Assembly: GCF_018257515.1 (NCBI RefSeq) | Contig: NZ_JAERJR010000001.1 | Location: 186,001-250,000, forward strand | Length of the DNA stretch: 64,000 nt | Direction of reading: 5' to 3' | Source: Tatumella sp. JGM118 | GTDB taxonomy: Bacteria > Pseudomonadota > Gammaproteobacteria > Enterobacterales > Enterobacteriaceae | Program-made: the position numbers and the translations under genes | The notes under the pieces: generated by a model | Told to the model about the DNA's origin: nothing | Seen by the model: only the letters and a program-made list of their open reading frames with translations | Databases searched by the model: none | In this document: in pieces, positions 8,953 to 17,340 of the stretch | How positions within the stretch are numbered: the stretch's first letter is position 1 | Layout: each line of letters starts with the position of its first letter

Positions 8953-10596
8953 TCACTTTTCGGGAATGGCGGCAAATACCTCACTGACCGCTTTGGCTCC
9001 CGGGTCGATATGACCTTTCAGGCTTCCGGCACTCAGGTATGAAGAACGACCCGCACCGGCTTTTTTCATCTCAGACGTAGAATCGGCCCCTTTCTTCGCG
9101 GCTTTGACCACTTTATCCCAGCTTTTATGGCCGGCCAGCGCTTCCAGTGCAGGCTGCAGGGCATCGATCATCGTGCGATCACCGGGACCGGCACCGCCAT
9201 ATTTTTTCATTTGCTCAAGTCCCGCCAGTAAACTTTTACCGATATCATTTTCTTTTTCATAGCCTTCTGCGGCGGCGCTGAACAGTAAAGAAAGCAACAC
9301 CCCGCCGGAACCCCCCATCGGCGTGGTAATACTTTCGCCCAGCCAGCGCAGCAGTGCCGGGGTATCATCCAGCGGCAGTTTTCCGGCCTTCAGGGCTTTT
9401 TGCACAAAGCGCGCCCCGGTAGCGAGTGTGGAGCCGGTATCACCGTCACCCACATGGCTGTCCAGGGTATTCAGTTCATCTTCATTATCAATCAGTGCCT
9501 TACAGGCCGCTTTCAGAACGGCAGCGACCCGGGCATTCTCTGACGGGGTCACGTCGGTATTGTCGGGCAAAGCCCGGGCTTTCTGCCAGGTCATTTTTGA
9601 CGGGGTATAGAGCGGTACCCATCCGCTGACCTCAACCGGAGCCTGCAGAGCTTCGGTCAGTTTCGCTGTGAGCGGGATCACCGTCAGTGATATTCCTTTC
9701 ATATCCAGCGCGCTGACCAGGGTGGCGGGGCCCTGCACAAAACGGACACGTTTCCCCAGCGGGGAGTCGAGTACCGCCTGACTGACCAGCGCCAGTTCCA
9801 GCACGGAGAATCCGCCCAGATTGTTAATCATTAGCAGAATGTCAGAGGTTTTGTTCAGGTGCTCTGATAAGGCATCACATAACCGGCTGACAATTTTCCG
9901 GCTGTTCTGGGTATCCAGAGTAATAATGCCGTGCTCGCCGTGGATCCCCATCCCCAGCTCACTCTTACCGGCCGGCACCCGTTCACTTTCTTCCGCACCA
10001 GGCTGGTGGCAGGAAGAGAGGGCGACACCGATAGTGGCAACTTTTTTTAGTGCGGCCCGCGTGATGCGTGCGACCTCTTTCAGTGACGCTCCCTGGCTTG
10101 CGGCATAACCTGCAATCTTGTGGGCCAGAATGGTGCCTGACAGACCGCGCGGTTGAGGGTTATCCGGCAGGGCGATATCATCTTCCACCATCACCATTTC
10201 GACATCATAGCCGAGCGTGCGGGCTTTTTCGGCCGCCAGTCCGAAATTCAGGCGGTCACCGGTATAGTTTTTGACGATCAGCAGGCAGCCCGCCTTGCCG
10301 GTGACATTGATGATGGCGCTGAGGATAGCGTCGACGCCCGGGGAGGCAAAAATATCGCCACAGATAGCCCCGGTCAGCATTCCTTTCCCGACGAACCCGG
10401 CATGCATCGGCTCGTGACCTGACCCGCCACCGGAAAGTAAGGCGACCTGAGATTTATCCCAGTCTTTACGCACCACTACCCGTAATTCAGGATCTGTTTT
10501 TAACCTGGCCAGATTTCCGTACGGTGAGGTACGGATAATTCCTTCAAGGGCATCGTCTATAAGGTTCTCTTTTTTGTCGTAGAAAAAATGACTCAT
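8953..10596 (-). CDS. dhaK: ATP-dependent dihydroxyacetone kinase, fused DhaK-DhaL
   Basis: A 547-residue single-chain kinase that phosphorylates dihydroxyacetone, and in some members glyceraldehyde, feeding glycolysis. The N-terminal DhaK half (about 1-330) carries SGGGSGHEP (about 56-64) and GIHGEHG, whose first histidine (about 219) would bind the substrate covalently as a hemiaminal. The C-terminal DhaL half (about 350-547) carries the nucleotide and Mg signature DSHVGDGDTGSTLATGA. The fused layout is that of the ATP-using Citrobacter-type enzyme, not the three-part PEP-dependent system of E. coli. The ATG at 10596 has an AGGAG site eight bases upstream. No glycerol dehydrogenase or other dha gene is adjacent. 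A CRP-like site lies upstream. Confidence 0.93.
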   Translation of the reverse strand: MSHFFYDKKENLIDDALEGIIRTSPYGNLARLKTDPELRVVVRKDWDKSQVALLSGGGSGHEPMHAGFVGKGMLTGAICGDIFASPGVDAILSAIINVTGKAGCLLIVKNYTGDRLNFGLAAEKARTLGYDVEMVMVEDDIALPDNPQPRGLSGTILAHKIAGYAASQGASLKEVARITRAALKKVATIGVALSSCHQPGAEESERVPAGKSELGMGIHGEHGIITLDTQNSRKIVSRLCDALSEHLNKTSDILLMINNLGGFSVLELALVSQAVLDSPLGKRVRFVQGPATLVSALDMKGISLTVIPLTAKLTEALQAPVEVSGWVPLYTPSKMTWQKARALPDNTDVTPSENARVAAVLKAACKALIDNEDELNTLDSHVGDGDTGSTLATGARFVQKALKAGKLPLDDTPALLRWLGESITTPMGGSGGVLLSLLFSAAAEGYEKENDIGKSLLAGLEQMKKYGGAGPGDRTMIDALQPALEALAGHKSWDKVVKAAKKGADSTSEMKKAGAGRSSYLSAGSLKGHIDPGAKAVSEVFAAIPEK

Positions 10597-10678
10597 CAAT
10601 ATCACTCCTGATAACGGCTTAAGTCGTGCTTAGAGTGTGGGTCAGAACGGGGCTTCCGGCGGGGATTTCACTTCCTTA

Positions 10679-10694
10679 TGTGATGCAGATCACT
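10679..10694 (-). promoter_or_regulatory. CRP-like site upstream of the dihydroxyacetone kinase gene
   Basis: TGTGATGCAGATCACT matches the CRP core TGTGA-N6-TCACA with one mismatch. It is centred about 90 bases upstream of the kinase start codon. Catabolite activation of a C3-sugar kinase by cAMP-CRP would make sense; the regulation itself is inferred. Confidence 0.65.
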
Positions 10695-10858
10695 TTTTAA
10701 ACAGCGCCCGCGGTGAGCCGCTTTGCCAGGCCGGAAGCGTCAGACTCCGGACCGGTGAGCGCAGTCAGCGGCTCCGGCAGTTTCAGACAATGCCGGTCAG
10801 AACGCGGCGACCGACACCGCCTGCAGGAAAGGGGGAGACACCCCCACAGGTCAGGAAG

Positions 10859-11284
10859 TCAGGGGCATTCCAGGCTTTTGGTCAGGTAATGTCGTTGCAT
10901 ACCTTCTTCAGGAAAGTCCTCAAGGGTCATTTTGAGGGTGTACCCCCTGCCGGTATAAAAAGGCAGAGCCTGGAAACTGAAGGTATCCACCTGAGCATAC
11001 CGGCAGCCGTGACGTACGGCTTCCGCTTCTGCCCTGGCGATCAGTTGGCTGGCCAGCCCCTGACCCCGGTAATCCTCCGTCACCCACAGGTAGTCAATAC
11101 AAAACCATAAGCCTTTACGGGAAGCCATCAGTCCTCCGGTAATCTCACCGTTATCCCGACGGCTGAAGATGCCCGACTGGCCCATACGTCCCGGGTCGAG
11201 GAACTGCAGGTTATAACCTCTCAGTCCTGCAAACAGTGCATCGCGTTCTTCATCGGAAACTTTTGTCGTGACAGTGAGTTGCAT
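10859..11284 (-). CDS. GNAT-family N-acetyltransferase
   Basis: A 141-residue GNAT protein. Motif A reads [27 protein letters not shown] (about residues 63-89) and the C-terminal arm reads [16 protein letters not shown], the usual layout of small bacterial acetyltransferases close to the RimI and YhbS groups. The start at 11284 has a good AAGGAG ribosome site seven bases upstream. It is leftward, about 260 bases upstream of the dihydroxyacetone kinase and separated from it by that gene's CRP-like site, so it is probably not in the same operon. The acceptor is unknown. Confidence 0.85.
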   Translation of the reverse strand: MQLTVTTKVSDEERDALFAGLRGYNLQFLDPGRMGQSGIFSRRDNGEITGGLMASRKGLWFCIDYLWVTEDYRGQGLASQLIARAEAEAVRHGCRYAQVDTFSFQALPFYTGRGYTLKMTLEDFPEEGMQRHYLTKSLECP

Positions 11285-12183
11285 TTACTCTCCTTAGCTG
11301 GCCGGCTTAAACCTGAGCCGGCGGATATCCGGGCAACGGTGATGCATTCCACGGGAAAATCGAAGGTATCATTCTCTTCCCGGGGGGAGAAGCCCGGGGA
11401 CGGAAAATCTCCTGGTGGCCGGGGTAATTTCTGTGTCGTGGCCACTATTTTCAGCACACAGACAGAGGCTCTTTCTGCATTTGTTTCACTTATTCAGCAG
11501 GAAATAGCCTGCGGTTATACCTGTGGAGACCAGTACTGTTGAAATTCCGCCAACGAGACCTCTCTTCTGTCGGGGATTAATCCCTCCCGGGCGGGCCGGG
11601 ACCTGACGCGGGATCTGTCCGGAGCTGTAACCTGAAACGGCAAAAGCGTTATCCGGCGCGGAGACCCCGCGGATGAAAACGAGAAATCGCTTCTGTCGGT
11701 GATTCAACCCTCCCGGGCGGGCCGTGACCTGACGTGGGATCTGTCCGGAGCTGTAACGTGAAACGGCAAAAGCGTTATCCGGCGCGGAGACCCGCGGATA
11801 AAAATCCCTGTCCTGCACAGGAGACGGTATCACGCTCCTTAACGGTAAAGCCGCTCGCCGTGATATCGATGCGCCGTATGGATATTGGGCTAAACCCGCC
11901 GGCCTGTAAGAAGCATCCCCTGACCATCACCCCAGGGGCTCTCCCGCGCCGCAATAAAAAGCTCCCTATGAGACCGATGAACAAGCGGGGCACCGCCTTC
12001 AATGCCACCGTTTGAACAGCTAACCCTGGTACACCACGCTGTCAGCCCGGAAGGGATGATAAACCTTACGGGAAACGGTTATTCGTTTGCGGGACAGGGA
12101 TCAGGTTTCCTCTGAGAGAGGGCGGTTATCATGCTCCGGACTGCAAAAAATGATTTCATATTATCTCTGAAAGGAATCTTAAG
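11285..12183. other. 900-base gap containing a tandem duplication
   Basis: Between the divergent GNAT and pqaA-like genes. It contains the 126-bp tandem repeat annotated separately. Frames on the minus strand run through it (for example 11486-11833, ending in a hydrophobic helix-like stretch). Differences between the repeat copies are mostly amino-acid-changing in that frame, so I do not call it coding. Confidence 0.5.
11565..11804. repeat. tandem duplication, unit about 126 bp, two copies
   Basis: Copy one spans about 11565-11679 and copy two 11691-11804. Both begin TTCTGTCGG and run through TGTCCGGAGCTGTAA and GCGTTATCCGGCGCGGAGACC to GCGGAT. I count roughly six or seven substitutions and a one-base length difference between them. 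The unit contains the palindromic stretch CCCGGGCGGG. Confidence 0.85.
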
Positions 12184-13662
12184 ATGAAAGTGAGAGTACT
12201 TTATCTGGCCCTGCTGTTTATTTCACCCGCCAGTCTGGCGTTGTCTTCTCCTGCGCAGAAAAATAACACCGCCAGTCTGACGCATGTCATTTCCGATTAC
12301 CGGCGGCTTCTTGCGGCACGTCCGGTTGATTATTCTCTTCAGGAAAAAAAACAACTGCCCGGCGTGATGCTGCGCAGATACCTGCTGAATTCACAGCAGT
12401 GGTCTCCTCAGGGCGAGGTTTCACCGGAGCGCTGGCAGAACGGGGTCGATATCTATATTCCTGAATCCGCCAGAGAGACCCATGCACTGGTGGTCATCAA
12501 TAACGGCAGTAATAACAAGGGTTCCGGGATCCCGGCCGAACCCACTAACTTTACTGAGCAGGAGCTGGCCCGTATCGCGGTGGCCACCCGGACGGTGGTG
12601 ATATCGGTCAGTAATGTGCCTAATCAGGTACTCAACTATCAGGGGATGGCAAAACCCCTGGCTGAAGACGACAGTGTGGCCTATTCCTGGAAGCTGTTTG
12701 CCGGCGACCCGGAGAAATACCGGAATATATCCCTGCATATCCCTATGGCGGCGTCGGTCTCGCAGGCATTCAGGCTGGCGAAACAGGAACTGATGCCACA
12801 GAAGATCTCGCGTTTTATGGTTACCGGGGCCTCCAAACGGGGCTGGGCCGCATGGCTGACGGCGTTGTCAGATCCGGATGTCGATGCGGTCGTGCCTTTT
12901 GTGATGGATCTGCTGGAGACTCAAAAATCACTCCGGCATATGTATCAGTCCTACGGCAAAAACTGGCCGCTGGCTTTTTATCCTTATTATCAACAGGGGA
13001 TCGACCAGCAGATCGATTCAGCGGCTTTTACCTCGCTGATGACGCTGGAAGACCCGTTGGCTTATCTGAATACGGACATGGGCAACCGGCTGGCAATTGA
13101 AAAATATATTATTAATGCCAGTGGTGATGACTTCTATGTGCCTGACAACAGTCACTTTTACTATGATCGGTTACCGGGTGAAAAATCTTTGCGGGTGGTT
13201 CCGAATTCCACACATAATGGTATCCTGTCGGTGGCTGAGTCGTCTTTGATCACGTTTGTGAATCGCTTCCTGAATAAACAACGGTTGCCAGAAATTTCGG
13301 AAAGCCTGCAACCTGGCAGGGACGGAAAACCACAACTGACCGTCACTTTTACCGAAAAGCCGGCCACCCTGCTGCAATGGACAGCCAGCAACCCGGCTGC
13401 GAGGGATTTTCGCTATGCCTGCGATATACAATACCGCTCCACCCCCGTTAGTTTATCCGGCAAAAGTGATACACTGAACATTCCGCTGACAACCCCCGAA
13501 AGCGGATGGCAGGCCACTTACCTTGAAGCCACTTTCAGCGATGGTTTTGTGGCGACAACCCAGGTGTACATTACGCCCGACGATAAATACCCTGACACCG
13601 CGCCACCTGCGAAAGGTGCCGCCTGTCAGACGCTACCCGGCAGGGGACTTCGGCTGCCATAA
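12184..13662 (+). CDS. pqaA: PqaA-type PhoPQ-activated pathogenicity-related protein
   Basis: A 492-residue exported protein of the PhoPQ-activated (PqaA) family. This is an alpha/beta-hydrolase-like fold, named for a PhoP-regulated Salmonella gene linked to antimicrobial-peptide tolerance; its enzymatic activity is not established. A signal peptide (about residues 1-20, ending SLALS) precedes the domain. Family hallmarks are visible: INNGSNNKG, a serine-elbow-like TGASKRGWAAWL (about 218-229), and a late histidine in PNSTHNG (about 343-349). The ribosome site is weak (CTGAAAGGAATCTTAAG, an AGGA core). I did not find a clear PhoP box (paired GTTTA repeats) upstream, so PhoP control is not supported here. 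It is monocistronic. Confidence 0.88.
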   Translation: MKVRVLYLALLFISPASLALSSPAQKNNTASLTHVISDYRRLLAARPVDYSLQEKKQLPGVMLRRYLLNSQQWSPQGEVSPERWQNGVDIYIPESARETHALVVINNGSNNKGSGIPAEPTNFTEQELARIAVATRTVVISVSNVPNQVLNYQGMAKPLAEDDSVAYSWKLFAGDPEKYRNISLHIPMAASVSQAFRLAKQELMPQKISRFMVTGASKRGWAAWLTALSDPDVDAVVPFVMDLLETQKSLRHMYQSYGKNWPLAFYPYYQQGIDQQIDSAAFTSLMTLEDPLAYLNTDMGNRLAIEKYIINASGDDFYVPDNSHFYYDRLPGEKSLRVVPNSTHNGILSVAESSLITFVNRFLNKQRLPEISESLQPGRDGKPQLTVTFTEKPATLLQWTASNPAARDFRYACDIQYRSTPVSLSGKSDTLNIPLTTPESGWQATYLEATFSDGFVATTQVYITPDDKYPDTAPPAKGAACQTLPGRGLRLP

Positions 13663-13720
13663 ACTGACAGCTTTTGGCACCTTCTGCCCGGGGAGTTACG
13701 CAGTCTTAAAGGTTTCAGGG

Positions 13721-13768
13721 GCCTGAAGGAGAGATACGACAGTATTGTGCCTTCAGGCTCTGTTTTAT
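13721..13768 (+). terminator. probable terminator of the pqaA-like gene
   Basis: Nine-bp inverted repeat GCCTGAAGG / CCTTCAGGC (13721-13729, 13750-13758) with a 20-base loop, followed by TCTGTTTTATT. The long loop makes it less than ideal. Confidence 0.6.
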
Positions 13769-13783
13769 TCACCGTAAAGGATA

Positions 13784-14503
13784 ATGATGACAGTTTCTAT
13801 CGGTGTACTTGCCGGCATGGGGCCGCGTTCTACCGCCCCGTTTATCGACATGCTGATTTCCGCTTGCCAGTCTCAGTATGGGGCCTGCAACGATGAAGAT
13901 TTCCCGCTCATGCATATTATTTCATTGCCGACACCTTTCCGGCCAGGTCATCCGGTTGACGATGCAGCCATGACCCGTGCCCTCAGTCAGGGCGTTCAGT
14001 CTCTGGTCCGGGCACAGACCGATGTTATTGTGGTGCCCTGTAATCTGGCGCACTGCTATTTTCAGGAGATAATCCAGGCCGCCGGAAACGTGCCGGTGCT
14101 GCATATTGCCGAAAGCGCAGTCCGGCAGCTTCCGGCGACAGTGCAGAAGGTTGCCGTTCTGGCAACGGAACCGGTCATGGATGCGGGGTTCTGGCAGGAG
14201 AAGATCCTGGCCACCGGCAGGGAAGTCTCTGATTCAGCGGAATTAAGAAGCCTGGTCACAATCCTTATCCGGCTGATTAAAGAAAACGGGTTTGCGGACC
14301 CGCAGGTGAGGAGCTGCTGGCAGGCGGTGCTGAGCCATCCCACCCTTTGTCAGGCGGATGCTGTTCTCATTGCCTGTACAGATATCAGCCCGCTGATCCC
14401 ACCGGAGCCGGGCCGGCCACTATTTATAGATACGGCGTCAAACCTCGCTGAATCTGCTATCCGCTACTATACTCAGTTAACAGTCGCGCAGGGAACTCGC
14501 TGA
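13784..14503 (+). CDS. aspartate/glutamate racemase family protein
   Basis: A 239-residue cofactor-independent amino-acid racemase homologue. The two catalytic cysteines occur as VPCNLAH (C86) and ACTDIS (C198), the first close to the canonical CNTAH and the second to GCTE, and the N-terminal VLAGMGPRST loop fits the family. The substrate could be aspartate, glutamate or a hydantoin. It is unlikely to be MurI because of the divergent second motif and the lack of cell-wall neighbours. Two consecutive ATG codons (13784, 13787) follow a GTAAAGG ribosome site; the second has better spacing. It sits 120 bases after the pqaA-like gene, with a hairpin between them. Confidence 0.88.
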   Translation: MMTVSIGVLAGMGPRSTAPFIDMLISACQSQYGACNDEDFPLMHIISLPTPFRPGHPVDDAAMTRALSQGVQSLVRAQTDVIVVPCNLAHCYFQEIIQAAGNVPVLHIAESAVRQLPATVQKVAVLATEPVMDAGFWQEKILATGREVSDSAELRSLVTILIRLIKENGFADPQVRSCWQAVLSHPTLCQADAVLIACTDISPLIPPEPGRPLFIDTASNLAESAIRYYTQLTVAQGTR

Positions 14504-14700
14504 CGATACTCTTTCTGCAGAGAGATGCTGCTGAGGAAGCAGGGCATCCGTGCAGGCTTACCCCGCCCCCGGCCCGCAAATCTCCGGAATAATCCGGAGT
14601 AAAGAGACTGTGTGGTCCGCGGACAGCCGAGCGGCCCTCCCTGTGATACAGGACAGCCCGCCGCGTTATAGTGTTGCAGACTGCCGGAGACCGGAAATAC

Positions 14701-14877
14701 TCAGAATTTATCGCGGGTCATAGGTTCGCGAATATGTTCGTCGGGGATTTCTGCAGTATCCGCTACCGTCGGTTGCCGGTAACCTGCATGCACAGGGGGC
14801 ATCTGCGAATGCAGCGGCCTGGCAAAAGGCGCAACGGAAATAAATAAAAACAGTAGGGCAAAGGATCTTTTCTTCAT
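14701..14877 (-). CDS. 58-aa secreted small protein, unrecognised
   Basis: A short gene reading MKKRSFALLFLFISVAPFA followed by a Pro/His/Glu-rich mature part that ends MTRDKF. The first 19-24 residues form a textbook Sec signal peptide (KKR, then a hydrophobic core), and the remaining 35 or so residues contain no cysteine. The ATG at 14877 has a GGAGAG ribosome site at good spacing. I do not recognise the family. The product would be a periplasmic peptide of about 4 kDa. It lies alone, convergent with the racemase gene across about 200 bases. The signal peptide plus ribosome site make it more convincing than its length suggests. Confidence 0.65.
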   Translation of the reverse strand: MKKRSFALLFLFISVAPFARPLHSQMPPVHAGYRQPTVADTAEIPDEHIREPMTRDKF

Positions 14878-15233
14878 GCATTGCTCTCCGTGAAAGTGTC
14901 CACAGCATCCTAAATGCCCGACAGTAAATTACTGTCATTGAGAGTTAAATTACTGACAGGCGCTGTAACAGCGGGAGAGTGGCGGAGTTACTGCGAAGTT
15001 TTTATTTCCGGTGTCCCGGCAGGGCAGAGGGACTATGCCGCAGAACCCGGCGCAACCGACGGATTTTGACTGAAAAAAGCCTTTTCTATGATCCGGGTCA
15101 TGGACGTTAGCCCTCCGGTGAGGCATGTTATGGCAGCGAAATTTTTCTGTTGCCACTTATGGAAAACATACACTGCAAAATGGTTGTAACATTGGTAAAG
15201 GATAATTTTACCGGTAATCAAAAAGGAGTCTTT

Positions 15234-15428
15234 ATGCTGGCAAAAATGTTTTTACACGGGCGTTATTGTTATGTGGCTGTCACGGAAATGACAGAAATTG
15301 AAAGCGGTCATCTGAACAGCGATAACAAATCGTTTATGGTTAAACTGGCCAACGGCATGCAGGAGAAAGTCGAAATGAATCCTGCCGGAGTCGCAAACCT
15401 GGTCAATGGTTGTATTCACCTCGGCTAA
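15234..15428 (+). CDS. 64-aa small protein, unrecognised
   Basis: A 64-residue protein starting MLAKMFLHGRYCYVAVTE, with no transmembrane segment and a mixed alpha/beta composition. The ATG at 15234 is preceded by a strong AAGGAGTCTTT site. An upstream in-frame ATG (15150) lacks one, so the short form is chosen. I do not recognise the family. The next feature downstream is ryhB on the opposite strand, so the two transcripts converge. Confidence 0.65.
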   Translation: MLAKMFLHGRYCYVAVTEMTEIESGHLNSDNKSFMVKLANGMQEKVEMNPAGVANLVNGCIHLG

Positions 15429-15542
15429 TGCCTTATCACCCTGAGTACTGTCAGACGCTCTGACAGACTCTGTCAAACGGGCTTTTCCTTTCACAGATAT
15501 TCTTTCCGTACGTTAAATCAGGCGCTGACCTCTTTTCCGGGC

Positions 15543-15636
15543 AAAAAAAAGCCCGCGGTCAGCGGGCAAAGATAACTGGAAGCAATGTGAGCAATGTCGT
15601 ATCAAATACCTGATTAAATCAGTCAGGTATTCGATA
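15543..15636 (-). ncRNA. ryhB: RyhB iron-stress small RNA
   Basis: The minus strand carries CATTGCTCACATTGCTTCC (complement at 15578-15596), which matches the conserved central seed region of enterobacterial RyhB. Upstream of it is a stem-loop AATACCTGA / TCAGGTATT (15605-15631). Downstream is a rho-independent terminator GCCCGC / GCGGGC followed by eight T (15567 down to 15543). A promoter with -35 TTGCAA, 17-bp spacer and -10 TATCTT puts the transcription start near 15636, giving about 94 nt, close to the 90 nt of E. coli RyhB. A Fur box overlaps the promoter. RyhB acts with Hfq to silence mRNAs of iron-using proteins when iron is scarce. Confidence 0.93.
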
Positions 15637-15644
15637 AAGCTAAA

Positions 15645-15663
15645 GATAGTGGTAATCATTCTC
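15645..15663 (-). promoter_or_regulatory. Fur box in the ryhB promoter
   Basis: On the minus strand the 19-mer GAGAATGATTACCACTATC lies between the -35 and -10 elements of ryhB and resembles the Fur consensus GATAATGATAATCATTATC. Repression of ryhB by Fe-Fur follows from the position and from known ryhB regulation. Confidence 0.85.
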
Positions 15664-15857
15664 AATTGCAAGCCCGCTCAATGAATTCATCAAAAAAATT
15701 TTGTGATAATTCGCTGTCATGGGTAAAAATATTTTAATATCAACAGGTTAATTTAAATGTGCGGCAGGGGTGGCACAGGGTGTTTCAGAAGATGCAGGGA
15801 AACGCACGGTGTCGCCGCAATGTACGACAGTAAAGGGCGGTATGACGTTACTGCTGT

Positions 15858-15890
15858 AAAAATAAAAACCCCGCAACCGAAGTTGCGGGG
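15858..15890 (-). terminator. rho-independent terminator of the ElaB/YqjD-like gene
   Basis: Perfect 9-bp stem CCCCGCAAC / GTTGCGGGG with a tetraloop, followed on the minus strand by TTTTTATTTTT. It lies about 60 bases beyond the leftward gene's stop codon. Confidence 0.9.
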
Positions 15891-15947
15891 TAAGAGAGTC
15901 GTACCTGAGCCGGAAGAGACTTCCGGATCCGGGACTAATTCAGAAAA

Positions 15948-16196
15948 TTATTTACGTCCCAGCAGGTAACCGAAGACAACGCCCACTGCCGCTGCAATAG
16001 CAACACCGGCATAGGGCTTATCAGATACCTGAGTCTTGATCGTATCTGCAGCATCGCGAACCGCATAGCTTGCCTGGGAGGCATATTTACGTGCAGCACC
16101 TTTAACAGAATGCTCTGGTGAATCAGTCACATCACCATAAGTTTCCTGTGCTGCACCTGCCAGTTCTTCAGCTTTATCCTGTACTTTACCAATCAT
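15948..16196 (-). CDS. ElaB/YqjD/YgaM-like (DUF883) membrane-anchored stress protein
   Basis: An 82-residue protein. The N-terminal half (MIGKVQDKAEELAGAAQETYGDV) is CsbD/ElaB-like amphipathic helix, and the C-terminus has a single membrane helix with a glycine-rich run, AGVAIAAAVGVVFGYLLGRK, as in the tail-anchored ElaB, YqjD and YgaM proteins. In E. coli these are RpoS-dependent stationary-phase proteins, at least some of which bind ribosomes and the inner membrane. The ATG at 16196 has GGAGAG nine bases upstream and is chosen over an upstream in-frame start. It is monocistronic with its own terminator. Confidence 0.85.
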   Translation of the reverse strand: MIGKVQDKAEELAGAAQETYGDVTDSPEHSVKGAARKYASQASYAVRDAADTIKTQVSDKPYAGVAIAAAVGVVFGYLLGRK

Positions 16197-16317
16197 GCAA
16201 ACTCTCCTTTGTTTCACTGTTATGTAAAATCAATTTAAGTATAGCAGAGGTTTTTTTCCCCATCAGGGAACCAGAATTTTCTGATGAGCGGGGGTTTATT
16301 GCTACAGATATCGGTCT

Positions 16318-17340
16318 TTAGCGAACCAGTAATCCCTGGACAAGACTGGCTTTCACCAGGGTGACTTCAGGAATGTTCAGTGCGCGCATATAGCCTTCCA
16401 CCAGCAGGAGGTTACTGACATCTGTGGCCCGGTAATCGCCATGCAATTCATTATCACCCTTAGTCACCTGCTGTCCCGCCAGGGTGGATAGCTGTGTCAG
16501 TGTATAGCTGTCAGGCTTATCCGCAAATTGCTGACGCAGGGAATAATCATGCACTCCGCCGATGCCGATAATTTTACGGTGCGGGATCAGCCGCTTCAGT
16601 GAGGCATCCACATCATTGCTGGCATAGAATTCCACAAACTTCAGGGCGTCACCGGCATCATGACCTATCGGATTAGGCGAACTGTCAGGGCGGAGTGGCT
16701 GATGTTTTAACAGGCTGACAATGTAATTTTTCAGAGTGACCGAGGCCAGTTTACCCTGGTAAATCACGGGAGTCAGACGCCCGCTCTGCGTATCCCAGGT
16801 GGTCATCTGCATGGATCCGCCACCGATATCCCAGACAAGGATATCGTCGTTTTTTACCCCGGATTGATTTAATGCTGCCTTTGCCGAGGCAAAACCGAGC
16901 AGGGCTTCCTGCTGCTGGCTGATAATGCGAATATGCGCCGGGGTTTGCTGATTAAATAACTGAACAACCTGCTGTCCGTTTTCTGCATTACGGAACACCG
17001 CAGTCGCAACGCCTTCAATAGTGACCGGATGGAAACGATTGACCTGTTTTATTTCCTGCTTAAGGGCATCCAGCCCCTGACCGATGATGCTATCCGGTAA
17101 GCGACTGTCTGTCGCATGCATCAGTGCATCGTTATAAGATACCGGCAGTTGCTGCTGATAAAGCATCTTACGGATTTGATGCTGGCAGGTATCGACTTCG
17201 GCCACCGCAATTTTCGTACTGCCGGAACCGATATCAATGGCTGCGCGATTTTGCAGGCAAGGGGAGGCGGAAACTGAAAAACAAAAGACGACCGGAACAA
17301 CACTCAGTAGTGAGGTTGCCCATTTTGGTAAAGCCCGCAT
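16318..17340 (-). CDS. Ppx/GppA-family phosphatase with predicted signal peptide
   Basis: A 340-residue ASKHA-fold protein related to exopolyphosphatase and guanosine pentaphosphatase. Phosphate-1 motif AAIDIGSGSTKIAVAEVD (about residues 33-50), phosphate-2 motif VWDIGGGSMQM (about 169-179) and the adenosine-like IIGIGGVH segment (about 254-261) are all visible. The N-terminus, MRALPKWATSLLSVVPVVFCFSVSASP, looks like a cleavable signal peptide ending near SAS, so the enzyme may act in the periplasm, unlike cytoplasmic Ppx and GppA. It lacks the C-terminal HD-like domains of full-length Ppx/GppA (over 490 residues). Substrate unknown. It is monocistronic and leftward. Confidence 0.85.
   Translation of the reverse strand: MRALPKWATSLLSVVPVVFCFSVSASPCLQNRAAIDIGSGSTKIAVAEVDTCQHQIRKMLYQQQLPVSYNDALMHATDSRLPDSIIGQGLDALKQEIKQVNRFHPVTIEGVATAVFRNAENGQQVVQLFNQQTPAHIRIISQQQEALLGFASAKAALNQSGVKNDDILVWDIGGGSMQMTTWDTQSGRLTPVIYQGKLASVTLKNYIVSLLKHQPLRPDSSPNPIGHDAGDALKFVEFYASNDVDASLKRLIPHRKIIGIGGVHDYSLRQQFADKPDSYTLTQLSTLAGQQVTKGDNELHGDYRATDVSNLLLVEGYMRALNIPEVTLVKASLVQGLLVR

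Noticed and set aside
10637-11110. Plus-strand frame of 157 codons
   Set aside because: Antisense to the GNAT gene at 10859-11284 and crosses the CRP-like site; no domain seen.
11486-11833. Minus-strand frame running through both copies of the 126-bp repeat and ending in a hydrophobic helix
   Set aside because: GTG start crowded against the ribosome site, and differences between the copies are mostly amino-acid-changing, so no sign of protein-level selection.
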